From contig NZ_CM001165.1 of assembly GCF_000213055.1 (NCBI RefSeq), positions 5,168,945 through 5,232,944 of the forward strand: a stretch of DNA of 64,000 nucleotides. Reading direction: 5' to 3'. The notes beneath the pieces are model-generated. The model did not search any database. It worked only from the letters and a program-made list of their open reading frames with translations, and had not been told where the DNA came from. The translations under genes and the position numbers were made by a program. The stretch's first letter is position 1; each line of letters begins with the position of its first letter. Below are positions 16,846 to 26,346 of the stretch, one piece after another. Source of the DNA: Streptomyces sp. Tu6071 (GTDB taxonomy: Bacteria; Actinomycetota; Actinomycetes; Streptomycetales; Streptomycetaceae).

Positions 16846-18345
16846 TCAGCCCTCGGTGGCGTCCCGCTGGTCCGGGATTCCCGCTGACTTCCGGTTCCCC
16901 GCCAATGTGTTGACCCGGCTGCGGACCGCGTACCAGCCGGCGCACAGGGCCAGGGCGATCAGTGGGGTGCAGGCCACTGTCCAGGTGCCTATGTCTCCGT
17001 CGCAGGCCATCAGGACGACCACCAGGAGGAGGAAGGCCAGGGTCAGGTAGGAGGTGAAGGGGGCGCCGGGGAGGCGGAAGCCGGGGTCCGGGGCGCGGCC
17101 GGTGCGGACGCGGTGGCGGAGGGCCAGTTGGCAGAGCATGATCATGGCCCACGTGCCGATCATCGTGATCGCCGAGAAGTTCAGGACGATCGAGAAGGCG
17201 CGGTCGGGGACCAGGTAGTTGAGGACGATTCCCGCCAGGTAGCACGAGGCCGTGAGGAGGATGCCGCCGAAGGGGACGTGGCGGCGGTTCATCTTCGTCG
17301 TGAAGCGCGGGGCCGAGCCCGCGAGGCCCATCGAGCGCAGGGTGCGGCCCGTCGAGTACAGGCCCGAGTTGCACGAGGACAGCGCCGCCGTCAGGACGAC
17401 GAAGTTCATGATGCCGTCCGCTCCCGGGATGCCCACCTTGCTCATGAGCGTCACGAACGGCGACTCCGCGCCGCTGTACGCCGTCCACGGCAGGAGCAGG
17501 ACCAGGAGGAGCACCGAGCACACGTAGAAGACCACGATCCGCCAGGACACGGAGTTGATCGCCTTCGGGATGACCTTGCGCGGGTCGTGCGTCTCGCCCG
17601 CCGTGATCCCGACCATCTCGATCGCCGCGTACGAGAAGACGACGCCCTGCGTGATGACGATCGCCGCGACGAAACCGTGCGGCAGCATCCCGCCGTGGTC
17701 CGTGATGAGTCGCGGGCCCCCGGCCTCGCCCTGGATCGGGTGGCGGCTCGCGAGCAGCCAGCAGCCGATCGCGAGGAACGCGACGATCGCCGCGACCTTG
17801 ATCACCGAGAACCAGAACTCGAACTCCCCGAACCACCGCACCGAGATCATGTTCGCGCCCAGGACGACCAGGAGCGCGACCAGGGCGAGCGTCCACTGCG
17901 GGATGTCGCGGAAGGCGCTCCAGTAGTGGAGGTAGACGGCGACCGCCGTGATCTCCGCGATGCCCGAGCAGATCCAGTGCAGGAAGTAGATCCAGCCCGC
18001 CAGGTACGCCGCCTTCTCGCCGCCGAGCAGTTCGCGCGAGTACGAGACGAAGGACCCCGAGCTGGGCCGGTGCATGACCAGCTCGCCCATCGCCCGCGCG
18101 ATGAAGAACGCGAAGAGGCCGGTCACGGCGAAGACGACGACGAGGGACGGGCCGGCCTTGTGCAGGCGTTCGCCCGCGCCGAGGAAGAGTCCCGTGCCGA
18201 TCGCGCCGCCCACGGCGATCATCTGCACCTGGCGGCGGCGCAGCCCCGGCGCGTAGCCGTCCTCGGCGACGACGGAGGACGGGGCGGACGGGGAGGGCGG
18301 GGTGGTGCCGGGGGACGCGGTCGCTCGGGGGCTTCCTTGTTGCAT
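16846..18345 (-). CDS. APC-family amino-acid permease (asparagine/D-serine type)
   Basis: A 499-residue membrane transporter from ATG 18345; the frame is open further upstream, but that part is low-complexity. The N-terminal SVVAEDGYAPGLRRRQVQM is followed by the APC consensus IAVGGAIGTGLFLGAGERL. About twelve hydrophobic spans follow, with MGELVMHRPSSGSFVSYS in TM3 and SSCNSGLYSTGRTLRSM near TM8. These are typical of the AAT subgroup that contains AnsP, CycA and GabP, proton symporters of neutral amino acids. The substrate cannot be fixed from sequence alone; an asparagine permease is my first guess. It is convergent with the toxin island and precedes the decarboxylase gene on the same strand, separated by ~390 bp with repeats. 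Confidence 0.85.
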   Translation of the reverse strand: MQQGSPRATASPGTTPPSPSAPSSVVAEDGYAPGLRRRQVQMIAVGGAIGTGLFLGAGERLHKAGPSLVVVFAVTGLFAFFIARAMGELVMHRPSSGSFVSYSRELLGGEKAAYLAGWIYFLHWICSGIAEITAVAVYLHYWSAFRDIPQWTLALVALLVVLGANMISVRWFGEFEFWFSVIKVAAIVAFLAIGCWLLASRHPIQGEAGGPRLITDHGGMLPHGFVAAIVITQGVVFSYAAIEMVGITAGETHDPRKVIPKAINSVSWRIVVFYVCSVLLLVLLLPWTAYSGAESPFVTLMSKVGIPGADGIMNFVVLTAALSSCNSGLYSTGRTLRSMGLAGSAPRFTTKMNRRHVPFGGILLTASCYLAGIVLNYLVPDRAFSIVLNFSAITMIGTWAMIMLCQLALRHRVRTGRAPDPGFRLPGAPFTSYLTLAFLLLVVVLMACDGDIGTWTVACTPLIALALCAGWYAVRSRVNTLAGNRKSAGIPDQRDATEG

Positions 18346-18611
18346 GGGGGGTTTCGCTCCGTACTGCCAAGAGGCACTGCCGCGCGCCCGCCCGCACCGC
18401 GCGGCGCCGTGGGGGACGGCGGCGCACCGGTGGCAGGGGGCGGGGGACGGCGGCGAGGTGCCGGTCGTTCTCCGGGTGGGGGGCGGGTCAGGGACGCACG
18501 GGGGTGCGCACCGGACGCACCGGACCCGCAGCACCCTACCGATTGGTAGGTGTGGAATGCACTTGTGGGGGTCGGCGCAGGTCAGGGGGGTGGGCGAAGG
18601 CGGCTCGCGCC

Positions 18612-18760
18612 GAACGGGCGGCCACACCTTTCGGCGGCGTACGAGCGGCCACGCTCTCAGCCCCGTACGGGAGCGGCGCCTTTCAGCCCCGAACGGGCAG
18701 CGGCGCCTTTCAGCCCCGTACGAGCGGCCACGCCTTTCAGCGGCGTACGAGCGGCGGTTC
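18612..18760. repeat. Tandem 26-27-bp GC-rich repeats
   Basis: About five imperfect copies of a unit like GTACGAGCGGCCACGCCTTT followed by CAGCGGC start at roughly 18612, 18639, 18665, 18691, 18718 and 18745. The array covers the gap downstream of the decarboxylase gene and overlaps the codons at its 3' end. No coding role is visible. Confidence 0.75.
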
Positions 18761-20083
18761 GCCCGCGCCCTTCAGCGCTCCCGACTCCGCCGCGCCGCTC
18801 TCCGCGAGCAGCTCCGCCAGGGACTGGCCCCGGCGGATCGTCGCGAAGCGCGTGCGGCCCTCGTCGTCGGTCCAGAAGCCGTGGACCGCCGGGCGCGGGA
18901 GGCTGTTGTAGGCGAAGTGCGTGGAGAAGTAGTAGGCGCCCGTGTCCCACAGGGCGATCAGGTCGCCGGGGGACAGCTCGGGGAGGGTGCGGGCGCGGGC
19001 CACGAGGTCGCCCGCGAAGCAGCAGGGGCCCGCGACGTCCTGGACCAGGTCGGGGGACTCCTTCAGCGTGCCGTCGGAGGCGAAGGCCGCGACGCGCAGC
19101 GGCCAGGAGTCCGGGACGAAGACGGTACGGGTCGCGACCTGCGCGCCCGCGTGCGTCACCGCGATGCGGCGCCCGCCCGACGTCTTCGTGTACTCGACGA
19201 GCGCCGCGACGAAGCCCTGTTTCGCGAGCAGCGAGCGGCCGAACTCCGTGACGATCGTGTAGCGGCCGTCGAAGAGGCCGGGGACCGTCTCGCGCAGGAG
19301 CTTCGCGTAGGCGGCGAAGCGCGGGGTGATCTCCTCGCCCTCGAAGTTGACGGGGAGGCCGCCGCCGATGTCGATCGTGTCGACCTGCTGCCTGCCCACC
19401 TCGCGGTTGATGCGCTCGGCGAGCCCGTACACGATCCGCACCGACTCGGCCATCAGCTCCAGGGCGACGCCCTGCGAGCCCGTGTGCGTGTGCAGGCGCG
19501 TGAGCCAGGGGCGCTCCACGTACTGCCGTACGAGCCAGTCCTCCGCGCCCGGGTCGCGCAGCGCCACGCCGAACTTCGACGTCGCCGTGGCCGTCGACAT
19601 GGCCCCGATCGAGCCCGTACCGACCTGCGGGTTGACGCGCACGCCGAGTGGCGAGTCGGTCGGGCCCTCGGCGAGGAGCGCGTCGATACGGGCCAGCTCC
19701 TGCGGGTTGTCCGCGTTCACCGCGATGCCGTGCGCGAGCGCGTCGCGCAGCTCGGCGACCGTCTTGGCGGGCGAGTCGAGGACGATGCGGGAGGCGGGGA
19801 CCCCGGCCGCGCGGGCGAGTTCCAGCTCGCCCGGACTCGCCACCTCGCAGCCCACGCCCTCCTCGTTCAGCAGCTCCAGGACCGGCACGAGCGAGGCCGC
19901 CTTCACGGCGAACGTGTGCAGGACGGGCGCGGGCCCGGCGAAGGCGGCGCGCAGCTCGCGCGCCGCCTCGCGCACCCCCGTCACGTCCACGAAGCCCGCC
20001 ACCGGGGCGTCCGGGCCGACGAGCCCGGCGCGCGCGGCCTCGCGCAGCGCCGCGTGCCTGCGGGCCAGGGAGTCGTGTTCCAT
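18737..20083 (-). CDS. PLP-dependent diaminopimelate/ornithine-type decarboxylase (fold III)
   Basis: This 448-residue protein starts at ATG 20083 behind GAGGAGA. The PLP-binding lysine lies in LHTFAVKAASLVPVLELL near residue 60, with GVGCEVASPGELELA after it. Further family signatures are FGVALRDP, LHTHTGSQG, IDIGGGLPVNF and TEFGRSLLAKQG. CFAGDLVARARTLPELSPGD, with the active-site Cys/Asp region, lies near the C-terminus. The family (Orn/DAP/Arg decarboxylase 2) includes LysA and several natural-product or polyamine enzymes. It is isolated from other lysine genes, so it may be a secondary paralog rather than the lysine-pathway enzyme. Length is close to that of LysA. Confidence 0.85.
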   Translation of the reverse strand: MEHDSLARRHAALREAARAGLVGPDAPVAGFVDVTGVREAARELRAAFAGPAPVLHTFAVKAASLVPVLELLNEEGVGCEVASPGELELARAAGVPASRIVLDSPAKTVAELRDALAHGIAVNADNPQELARIDALLAEGPTDSPLGVRVNPQVGTGSIGAMSTATATSKFGVALRDPGAEDWLVRQYVERPWLTRLHTHTGSQGVALELMAESVRIVYGLAERINREVGRQQVDTIDIGGGLPVNFEGEEITPRFAAYAKLLRETVPGLFDGRYTIVTEFGRSLLAKQGFVAALVEYTKTSGGRRIAVTHAGAQVATRTVFVPDSWPLRVAAFASDGTLKESPDLVQDVAGPCCFAGDLVARARTLPELSPGDLIALWDTGAYYFSTHFAYNSLPRPAVHGFWTDDEGRTRFATIRRGQSLAELLAESGAAESGALKGAGEPPLVRR

Positions 20084-20448
20084 CGTCGGGTCTCCTCGCC
20101 AAGAGCCGGTCAGTGCCGCGGTCCTTCCAGCGGTACGGGCACCACTCTCCGGCACCCGCGCGCGCCCCGTCTGCGGCGCATCGGCCCACGTCGCGCCCAT
20201 GCCCCTCGTACGGGCGGACAAGAGCGGCGGGGGAGGGGACGGGGGGTTGTGCGGAAGTGAGAAGGGGCGGGGTCTGTCTCGTACAGGAGCACAAGGCGGG
20301 CGCGAGGTCCCGCCTTGCGCGCGGCTCCGCCTCGTCCGCGAACGCGAGGCCCCTGCGGGCGAGGCGCCTGAGGGCGCGGGACCCCTGCGGGCGCGGACCC
20401 TGCGGGCCCGGCCCCTGTGGGCGCAGGACCCCCGCCCGGCGGCCGTCC

Positions 20449-21078
20449 TCAGCCCCGTACCCGCGTCCCGATGTACGCCAGCGTCGTGTCGAGCGCCGTT
20501 TCCAGGGGCAGGGTCGCGCGCTGGATCTGGGTGAGGAGGAGGCCGCCCTGGAGTGCCGAGAGGAGCGCGAGGGCGAGGGCGTCGGGGTCGGTGCCCGGCG
20601 TGAACTCGCCGCGCTCGTGCATCGCGCGCAGGCCCGCCCTGATCTCGTCCTCCCAGCGGTCGAACGCCTCCGCGACGAGCCCGCGCGCGAACGCGTCGTG
20701 CTCGGCGACCTCCGCACCGAGCGCCCCGAGCGGACAGCCGCCCCGGCAGCCCAGCGACACCTGGTGCGCCACGATCCCGTCGCGCCAGGCGCGCAGGCCC
20801 GCGAGCGAGTCGAGGTGCGAGAGGAGGGGCTGCTGCATCTCCAGGACGTCGCCGCGCGTGTACGCGACGACCGCGCGGACGAGGTCCTGCTTGCCCGCGA
20901 AGTAGTGGTACACCTGCGAACCGCTCACCTCGGCCGCCTCGCGCACCTGCTCCAGGGTCGTCCCGCCGACGCCCTGCCGCGTCATGAGCCGGGCCGCCGC
21001 CGCGACGATCCGCTCCCGCGTGGCGCGGCCCTTCGGGGTCAGGCGCGGGGACTTCGCGCCGCGCGGGTGGTTCGGCAT
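20449..21078 (-). CDS. TetR/AcrR-family repressor
   Basis: A 209-residue protein from ATG 21078. The HTH occupies residues ~17-62: TRERIVAAAARLMTRQGVGG, TTLEQVREAAEVSGSQVYHY, FAGKQDLVRAVV. The C-terminal half contains CRGGCPLGALGAEVAEHD, a Cys-rich segment typical of the TetR subgroup next to thiol or quinone stress genes. It lies divergent from the peroxiredoxin-like gene at 21212 with 133 bp between, and so is expected to repress that gene and itself. Confidence 0.9.
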   Translation of the reverse strand: MPNHPRGAKSPRLTPKGRATRERIVAAAARLMTRQGVGGTTLEQVREAAEVSGSQVYHYFAGKQDLVRAVVAYTRGDVLEMQQPLLSHLDSLAGLRAWRDGIVAHQVSLGCRGGCPLGALGAEVAEHDAFARGLVAEAFDRWEDEIRAGLRAMHERGEFTPGTDPDALALALLSALQGGLLLTQIQRATLPLETALDTTLAYIGTRVRG

Positions 21079-21123
21079 CACGGGCTCGCCTCCACGATCT
21101 CCGCCGGGGAGAAATTTTCTGGT

Positions 21124-21136
21124 ATGGACAACCCAT
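21124..21136. promoter_or_regulatory. Candidate TetR operator
   Basis: ATGG-acaac-CCAT is a small dyad in the only AT-rich part of the 133-bp gap between the TetR gene and its divergent partner. Position makes it a candidate operator; the arms are short, so support is limited. Confidence 0.35.
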
Positions 21137-21211
21137 TTTCCGCGACGAACCATGGCAGCACAAGGGCCGGTCGTCCGGTGACCAGCCCGAACCCTGTGCC
21201 GGAGGTCTGTC

Positions 21212-21883
21212 GTGCCCGAGTCCATCGCCGCCCAAGTAGCCGCCCTGCAAGACCAGTTGGCCGCCCATGCGCCCGCCGAGGCGCTGCGCCCCTTCGCCGA
21301 GGAACAGGCCGCGCTCGCCGTGACGCCGGTCCCCGCAGCCGTTCCCGCCCCCGGCACCCCGCTCCCCGACGCGGACCTCCTCGACGGCCACGGCGAGCCG
21401 ACGACACTCGCCGCCGCGCGCGGTGGCGCACCCGCCGTCCTCGTCTTCTACCGGGGCGCCTGGTGCCCGTACTGCAACCTCACGCTGCGCACGTACGAGG
21501 AGCGAGTGCGGCCCGCGCTCGACGCGCGCGGCGTGCGGCTCCTCGCGGTGAGCCCGCAGCGCCCGGACGGCTCGCTCACGACGGCCGAGACCAACGCGCT
21601 CACGTTCACCGTGCTCTCCGACCCCGGCAACAAGCTCGCGGCGGCGCTCGGCATCCTCACGGAGTCCGCCCCGGCGGCGAGCGAGGCGCAGCGCGCGCTC
21701 GGCATCGACGTCGCGGCGGCGAACGCGGACGGCACGGGGGCGATCCCCATGCCGACGACCGTCGTCCTCGATGCCGAAGGGGTCGTGCGGTGGATCGACG
21801 TGCACCCCGACTACACGACGCGCACGGAGCCGGAGGCGCTGGTGGAGGCGGTGGACCGGCACCTCGGGGGCGTGTCGGGCTGA
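21212..21883 (+). CDS. Peroxiredoxin-like AhpC/TSA-family protein
   Basis: A 223-residue protein from GTG 21212 behind GGAGGTC. An N-terminal helical region (IAAQVAALQDQLAAHAPAEA) precedes a thioredoxin fold with VLVFYRGAWCPYCNLTLRTY (a CPYC dithiol), LLAVSPQRPDGS and a C-terminal PMPTTVVLDAEGVVRWIDVH. This layout matches the peroxiredoxin-like alkyl hydroperoxide reductase group that acts on organic peroxides in the cytosol. It is probably controlled by the divergent TetR gene. Confidence 0.9.
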   Translation: MPESIAAQVAALQDQLAAHAPAEALRPFAEEQAALAVTPVPAAVPAPGTPLPDADLLDGHGEPTTLAAARGGAPAVLVFYRGAWCPYCNLTLRTYEERVRPALDARGVRLLAVSPQRPDGSLTTAETNALTFTVLSDPGNKLAAALGILTESAPAASEAQRALGIDVAAANADGTGAIPMPTTVVLDAEGVVRWIDVHPDYTTRTEPEALVEAVDRHLGGVSG

Positions 21884-21986
21884 CGTGGCGGGGCTCCCGC
21901 GTCGGGCGCCGACGAGGCGGGGCCCGGAGCGCGCGGGGCGTCCCCGCGGCGCGCGTCCACGAGGCGGGACGCCCACACCCTATGGC

Positions 21987-23777
21987 TCAGTGCGGCGCCG
22001 CCGCCCACGGCAGCAAGCCCGCCGCGCGCAGGCCCAGTTCCGCGACGAGGCGCGTGTCGGGGTCCGCGAGGTCGACGCCGAAGAGGTCGTGGAGGCGGCG
22101 GAGGCGGTAGCGCAGGGTGTTGGGGTGCACGGCGAGGAGCTTCGCCGTCGCCGGGACGTCGCCGAAGCGGTCGAGGTACGCGGCGAGGGTGCGGGCGAGG
22201 TCCGTGCGGTGCTCCTCGTCGTACGTGAGGAGCGCACGGACGGGGCCGTCGGGCGGCGGGGTCAGTGCGGCGACCGCGTCCGTGACGCGGAGGGCGTCGA
22301 GCGCGGCCCGTATGTCCTCCTCGCCCGCGACCTCGGGCAGGCCCTCGCGCGCGCCCAGGACCCGCAGCACCAGGTGCGCGGCGCGGCGGGACGCGGCCGC
22401 CCCGGCCAGTTCCTCGCGTACGGAGCCGATCGCGACGAGGGGCCGCGCGCCCGCGCCCCGTACCGCCGCCGCCAGCTCCCTGCCGAGGCGCTTCGCGTCC
22501 CGCCCGGGGTCCTCGGGGCGGGGCTGCCCGGAGGGTCGGGGCTGCCCGGAGGGGCGTGGCTGCTCCGTGGCGCGGCCCTGCTGCGAGGCGCGGCTTTGTT
22601 CCGCGGGGTGCGGGGTGAGCGGGAGCAGGACGTCCAGGCGGTGGCGGTCGTCCTCGCGCACCGTGAGCCCGGCGGGGTGGTGCGCGGTGGCCTGGAGAGC
22701 GGCGAGGTGGAGGGCGCGGGCCGGGTCGGACTGCCCGGTCCCGGGCAGGACCAGGACGCTGAGGACCACGCAGGGGGTGTGCGGGGCGAGGCCGAGGGTC
22801 GCGGCGGCGGAGGGGACGTCGGCGGTGCCGTCGATGAGGGCCCGTACCGCCTGGGTGCGGCGCGTCGAGCCCGTACGGGTGCGCAGGCGGTGGTGGAGCA
22901 GGTGCGGGGCCGCGGTGCGCGCCGCCTCGCGCAGCGCCCGGCGCGCGCCGGGGCCGAGCGGCGTGCCGTCCGCCGCGACCCACAGCGAGCCGAGCACTTC
23001 CTCGCCCGCCCGCACCGCGATCGCGAGGCGCTCGGGGAAGCGTTCCTCGGCGGGGCGGTGCACGACGTCGTCGCTCGTCCACAGCGTGCGCAGGAAGCCG
23101 CTCGCGCCCAGCTCCGCGAGCCGCCAGCGGGGGACCCGCTGGCCGAGGATCGTGAGGCGGCGCAGCGGGTCGGCGCCGTTCTCGGTGCGGGAGTAGGCGA
23201 GGACGCGGGACTCGGGGTCCTCGATCGTGACGGCGCCGCCGACGAGCGTCGCGAAGGCGTTCGCGAGCGCGGGGAGGTCGCCGAGCGGCACCTCCGCGTG
23301 CGGGCCTTCGGCGCCGCCGCTCTGCGCGAGCCCGGCCCGCAGCAGGGCGATCAGCTCGGTCCACTCGACCCAGGGGGCGCGGGTGAGGAGCGCGGTGGGC
23401 ACGGTGCGGGCCACGTCGAGGAGGCGCGGCGCGGGGCCGGCCGCGCCGCGCCGCAGGACGAGCGCGGCGGCCTTCGCGCGGGCGGCGGCCCGGAGCACGT
23501 CGGCGGCGGCGGGCGAGGAGGCGTCGACGCCGGTCGCGACGAGGACGTGGCCGCGCGCCGAGAAGGTCTCGCCGGGGTCGTAGACGCCGATGCCGCGTAC
23601 GGGGACGGCGTGCCCGCCCGGCACGGTCACGACCTCGACGGCCTCCCCGGCCCCGGCGGCGAGGACAGTGGCGAGGGTGGGGGCGTCCTCCGGGCCGGGG
23701 GAGTCGCCGGGCTCGCGGGCGTCTTCCGCCTGACGTGCGTCTTCGGGCTCGCGTGCGTCGTCGGGGGTGGGCGGCAT
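21987..23777 (-). CDS. PucR-family transcriptional regulator
   Basis: 596 residues from ATG 23777; a GTG at 23795 is an alternative start. An acidic leader is followed by the PucR N-terminal domain (about 30-150, with GHAVPVRGIGVYDPGETFSA). A GAF-like middle region includes VTIEDPESRVLAYSRTENGA. The C-terminal HTH_30 reads TLAAYLDRFGDVPATAKLLA followed by VHPNTLRYRLRRL, the signature of PucR/CdaR regulators. A linker near residues 390-430 holds short SGQPRP-type repeats encoded by repetitive DNA. PucR proteins often control purine, amino-acid or glycerate catabolism; the target here is unknown and no operon partner lies nearby. Confidence 0.88.
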   Translation of the reverse strand: MPPTPDDAREPEDARQAEDAREPGDSPGPEDAPTLATVLAAGAGEAVEVVTVPGGHAVPVRGIGVYDPGETFSARGHVLVATGVDASSPAAADVLRAAARAKAAALVLRRGAAGPAPRLLDVARTVPTALLTRAPWVEWTELIALLRAGLAQSGGAEGPHAEVPLGDLPALANAFATLVGGAVTIEDPESRVLAYSRTENGADPLRRLTILGQRVPRWRLAELGASGFLRTLWTSDDVVHRPAEERFPERLAIAVRAGEEVLGSLWVAADGTPLGPGARRALREAARTAAPHLLHHRLRTRTGSTRRTQAVRALIDGTADVPSAAATLGLAPHTPCVVLSVLVLPGTGQSDPARALHLAALQATAHHPAGLTVREDDRHRLDVLLPLTPHPAEQSRASQQGRATEQPRPSGQPRPSGQPRPEDPGRDAKRLGRELAAAVRGAGARPLVAIGSVREELAGAAASRRAAHLVLRVLGAREGLPEVAGEEDIRAALDALRVTDAVAALTPPPDGPVRALLTYDEEHRTDLARTLAAYLDRFGDVPATAKLLAVHPNTLRYRLRRLHDLFGVDLADPDTRLVAELGLRAAGLLPWAAAPH

Positions 23778-23954
23778 CCGTCCATGGTGGCGCACGCGGG
23801 GGGCCTGGTGGGGGTGGATGTGGGGGGCGGCACAGGGCGGGCCGTGGGTGGACCTGTCGGGGCCACGGGCGGGACCCCGCTGGATGGCGTGGCCGGAACC
23901 CCGTGCGGGTGGCGCGGCGTGATCCCGCCGGGTGGTGACGCGGCGGGGCCCGGC

Positions 23955-24302
23955 TCAGGTGGCGTGGAACTCCCGTACGACCTCGATCGGGCCGACGAGG
24001 TGCGCGTTGAACTCCGGCAGGTCCTCGGCCGGGACCCACAGTTCGAGGATCGTCTCGCCGCCCGCCTGCCGGACGGGGTAGCGCGCGAGGAAGTCGGCCG
24101 CGACCGCGAAGCGCGTGACATAGCCCGCGCCGTCGTGCTTGACGTTCCAGTCGCGCGCGATGCGGATCGCGTAGTCCTCGTTGAGCACCGGGTAGAAGAT
24201 CGGCTGCTCGGGCAGGCGCGGCGGCCAGGCCCGCATCCCGCTCGCGCGCACCAGGGCCAGCTCGGCGGGGCCGGTGGGACGCCAGAGGGTGGTGGTGCGC
24301 AT
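23955..24302 (-). CDS. Small conserved protein, often labelled ADP-ribosylation/crystallin J1
   Basis: A 115-residue protein from ATG 24302 (MRTTTLWRPTGPAELALVRA). It has WPPRLPEQPIFYPVLNEDYA, IARDWNVKHDGAGYVTRFAV and ILELWVPAEDLPEFNAHLVG, a well-conserved actinobacterial small protein. The customary database label refers to ADP-ribosylation/crystallin J1, but I see no glycohydrolase motif and the protein is far shorter than ADP-ribosylglycohydrolases. Similar proteins occur in many bacteria as likely ligand-binding or toxin-like domains. Function unassigned. Confidence 0.8.
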   Translation of the reverse strand: MRTTTLWRPTGPAELALVRASGMRAWPPRLPEQPIFYPVLNEDYAIRIARDWNVKHDGAGYVTRFAVAADFLARYPVRQAGGETILELWVPAEDLPEFNAHLVGPIEVVREFHAT

Positions 24303-24586
24303 GGCGGGGTCCTTGTGACGGGGGAGGGGGCCTTTCACGCGAAAGTAGCGGGGGCGAGGGGGCTGGGGCGAAGGGTTTACGGGGCGCGGGGTGCGCGCGG
24401 GACGCGGTGCCGATCGGGGCGGTGGCCTGGCGGGGCGGTGGCCTGGCGGGGCAGGCGGTCCGGCGGGGCAGGCGGTCCGGGCCCCGGCCTCGTCCGGTAC
24501 GGTCCGCGCTCGCGCCCGTTCCCCGTACGGCCCGCGCGCGCGCCCGTCCCCGTACGGGCCGCGCCCGTCCCCACCCCGGTCCCCGC

Positions 24587-24832
24587 CTACGCCGGGTCCA
24601 TCCCCACCAGGTCCGCCTCCTGTGCGAGGCGCCTGAGTTCCGCGACCTCCCAGCCCGTCAGGCGGGCGATGTCGGTCTCGGTCTGGACGGTGAGCGCGTG
24701 GTCCTCGCGGACGGCGCGGAGCGCGGCGACGATCTCGACGACGAGGTCGTCGCGCGCGGCGGTGAGGGCCTGGGCCGCCTCCGCGTGTCGGTGGGCGGCG
24801 AGTTCGAGGCGAGCCATCGGGTCCGTGGTCAT
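24587..24832 (-). CDS. Small conserved actinobacterial protein with possible HTH
   Basis: An 81-residue protein from ATG 24832 (MTTDPMARLELAAHRHAEAA). It is predicted all-helical, with an alpha-hairpin first half and a second half VQTETDIARLTGWEVAELRR followed by LAQEADLVG that could be a helix-turn-helix. A longer frame upstream is atypical sequence. It lies divergent from the DUF6313 operon. Function unknown. Confidence 0.75.
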   Translation of the reverse strand: MTTDPMARLELAAHRHAEAAQALTAARDDLVVEIVAALRAVREDHALTVQTETDIARLTGWEVAELRRLAQEADLVGMDPA

Positions 24833-24980
24833 GGGTGGGGGTCTGCCCCGTCCACGAGCGGGCATTCCGCCTCGGGCGCCCGTTTCCTCTCGTACATCCG
24901 CTCGCTTTGACGCCTTCCCCACGCACGGGCCACAATCTCCTTCCCCGCCGTCCCGGGGGTGCGTGAGCCAGGGGGAGCCC

Positions 24981-25655
24981 ATGCCCATTCCCATCCCGCC
25001 GCATCTCGACCTGCCGTCCAAGACGGGTGGCCGGAAGGTGCGGCTGCGCAGGGTGTTCCGTTCGCGCAAGGCGCTGCGCGGGCTCACGCAGTGGGTCGTG
25101 GACCGGGCGATACCGATGGCGCTGCTGCTCGCCGCGCTGTGGTTCTTCGCCGCGCGGTACGACGGCGGGGGCGGTGAGGTCTACCGCGTGTTCACGCTGC
25201 TCGACGAACCCGTGGGCCACCCTCTGCTGTGGATCGCCTCGGCCATCGGCTGGGTCGCCGTCCCCGCGATCATCGGTGGCGCGGCCGGACACGTCATCAC
25301 GCAGCGGATCGACCGGGTCAAGAAGCAGCCCAGCAACCGCCTCTTCCGCCGCCGCGGCCTCAAGCAGCGCCTCACCCCGCCGGGCGTGATCGACGACCTG
25401 CGCCCCTACCGCTACGGGACCGGCTCCCAGCAGGCGTTCGTGGACGCCTTCGTGCGCGTCGCGCATCGCAACGACTGGCAGCGGGCACAGGACCACTGGG
25501 AGGTCTACCTGCGCGACACGATGTCGACGCAGCAGTACGCGGACCTCGACCGGCACGAGTGTCTGCGCCAGGCGCGGAACGTGGCGCTCATCGCGCTGCG
25601 GGTCGCCGCGCTCTCCGGCAACGGCCACTGCATCGTGTGCGACAGGAGGTCGTGA
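24981..25655 (+). CDS. DUF6313 family membrane protein
   Basis: A 224-residue protein from ATG 24981 behind GGGGGAG. A basic N-terminus precedes two hydrophobic spans (AIPMALLLAALWFFAAR and HPLLWIASAIGWVAVPAIIG). A basic cytoplasmic part follows, with HVITQRIDRVKKQPSNRLFR and a helical tail containing NDWQRAQDHWEVYL. The family is actinobacterial and uncharacterised. Its stop overlaps the next GTG (GTGA), so the two proteins are made together. Confidence 0.8.
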   Translation: MPIPIPPHLDLPSKTGGRKVRLRRVFRSRKALRGLTQWVVDRAIPMALLLAALWFFAARYDGGGGEVYRVFTLLDEPVGHPLLWIASAIGWVAVPAIIGGAAGHVITQRIDRVKKQPSNRLFRRRGLKQRLTPPGVIDDLRPYRYGTGSQQAFVDAFVRVAHRNDWQRAQDHWEVYLRDTMSTQQYADLDRHECLRQARNVALIALRVAALSGNGHCIVCDRRS

Positions 25656-26197
25656 CCGTGCGCTCCGAGGATGTCGTCGGCCTCATCGAGGCCACTCTCG
25701 CCCTCGCCTTCCCCACGGCGAGCACCCAGGGCCTCACCCGCGCCGCCGAGGCGGTCGCGCGCTGGGGCGCGGAGGACGCGGCCCAGTACCTGGACGACCC
25801 GCTTACGCTCCGCATGATCACCGACCTGCTCAGGGTCGCGGGCGTCCCCGAGCAGGACTACCGCCCCGCAGAGCCCGCGGGTACGGCGATGGAGTGGGAG
25901 TCGGAGTACCGCGTCTGGTCCCACACGGACGAGATGCCCGACCTCCCCTACCTCCCGAGGCCCCCGGACCGCCCCCGGCGCACGCGGCGCGGCGAGGAGG
26001 CGGAGCGCGGGGAGCGGGCGGCGTACGAGAACGAGCGGGAGTACGAGAACGAGCGGGAGGCGGAGGCCGCCGCCGCGCGCGCGTACGAGCGCGAACGCGA
26101 GCCCGGCCCCGGCGCCGAGGAGGGACGCCCCCAGGGCCGCCGCTGGCCCTTCCGCCGGAACCGGGACGGTGGCCGGGAGAGTGGCCGGGAGGGCTGA
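25652..26197 (+). CDS. Hypothetical protein coupled to DUF6313
   Basis: A 181-residue protein from GTG 25652, chosen for AGGAGG just upstream and the 4-bp overlap. Residues 1-75 form a compact helical domain (VRSEDVVGLIEATLALAFPT ... ARWGAEDAAQYLDDP). The last ~90 residues are charged and disordered, with repeated YENERE and AYERERE heptad-like units. It is probably a cytosolic partner of the membrane protein; the family is unknown to me. Confidence 0.75.
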   Translation: MTVRSEDVVGLIEATLALAFPTASTQGLTRAAEAVARWGAEDAAQYLDDPLTLRMITDLLRVAGVPEQDYRPAEPAGTAMEWESEYRVWSHTDEMPDLPYLPRPPDRPRRTRRGEEAERGERAAYENEREYENEREAEAAAARAYEREREPGPGAEEGRPQGRRWPFRRNRDGGRESGREG

Positions 26198-26316
26198 CCC
26201 GAGGGGTCTACGACCGGCTCCGGAGCGCGTGAAGGGGGAGCGGGGCATTCCCCGTGTACGCGGGGCGCGCGGAAGGTGGGCTCTCGGGCGGAGGCCAGGA
26301 CGTGTTCACGCCCGGG

Positions 26317-26340
26317 GCCTGCCCGCTCCCTCGGGCAGGC
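26317..26340. terminator. Convergent terminator hairpin
   Basis: GCCTGCCCG (26317-26325) and its complement (26332-26340) enclose a 6-nt loop, between the ends of the DUF6313 operon and the convergent DUF397 gene. Confidence 0.75.
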
Positions 26341-26346
26341 AGGCGA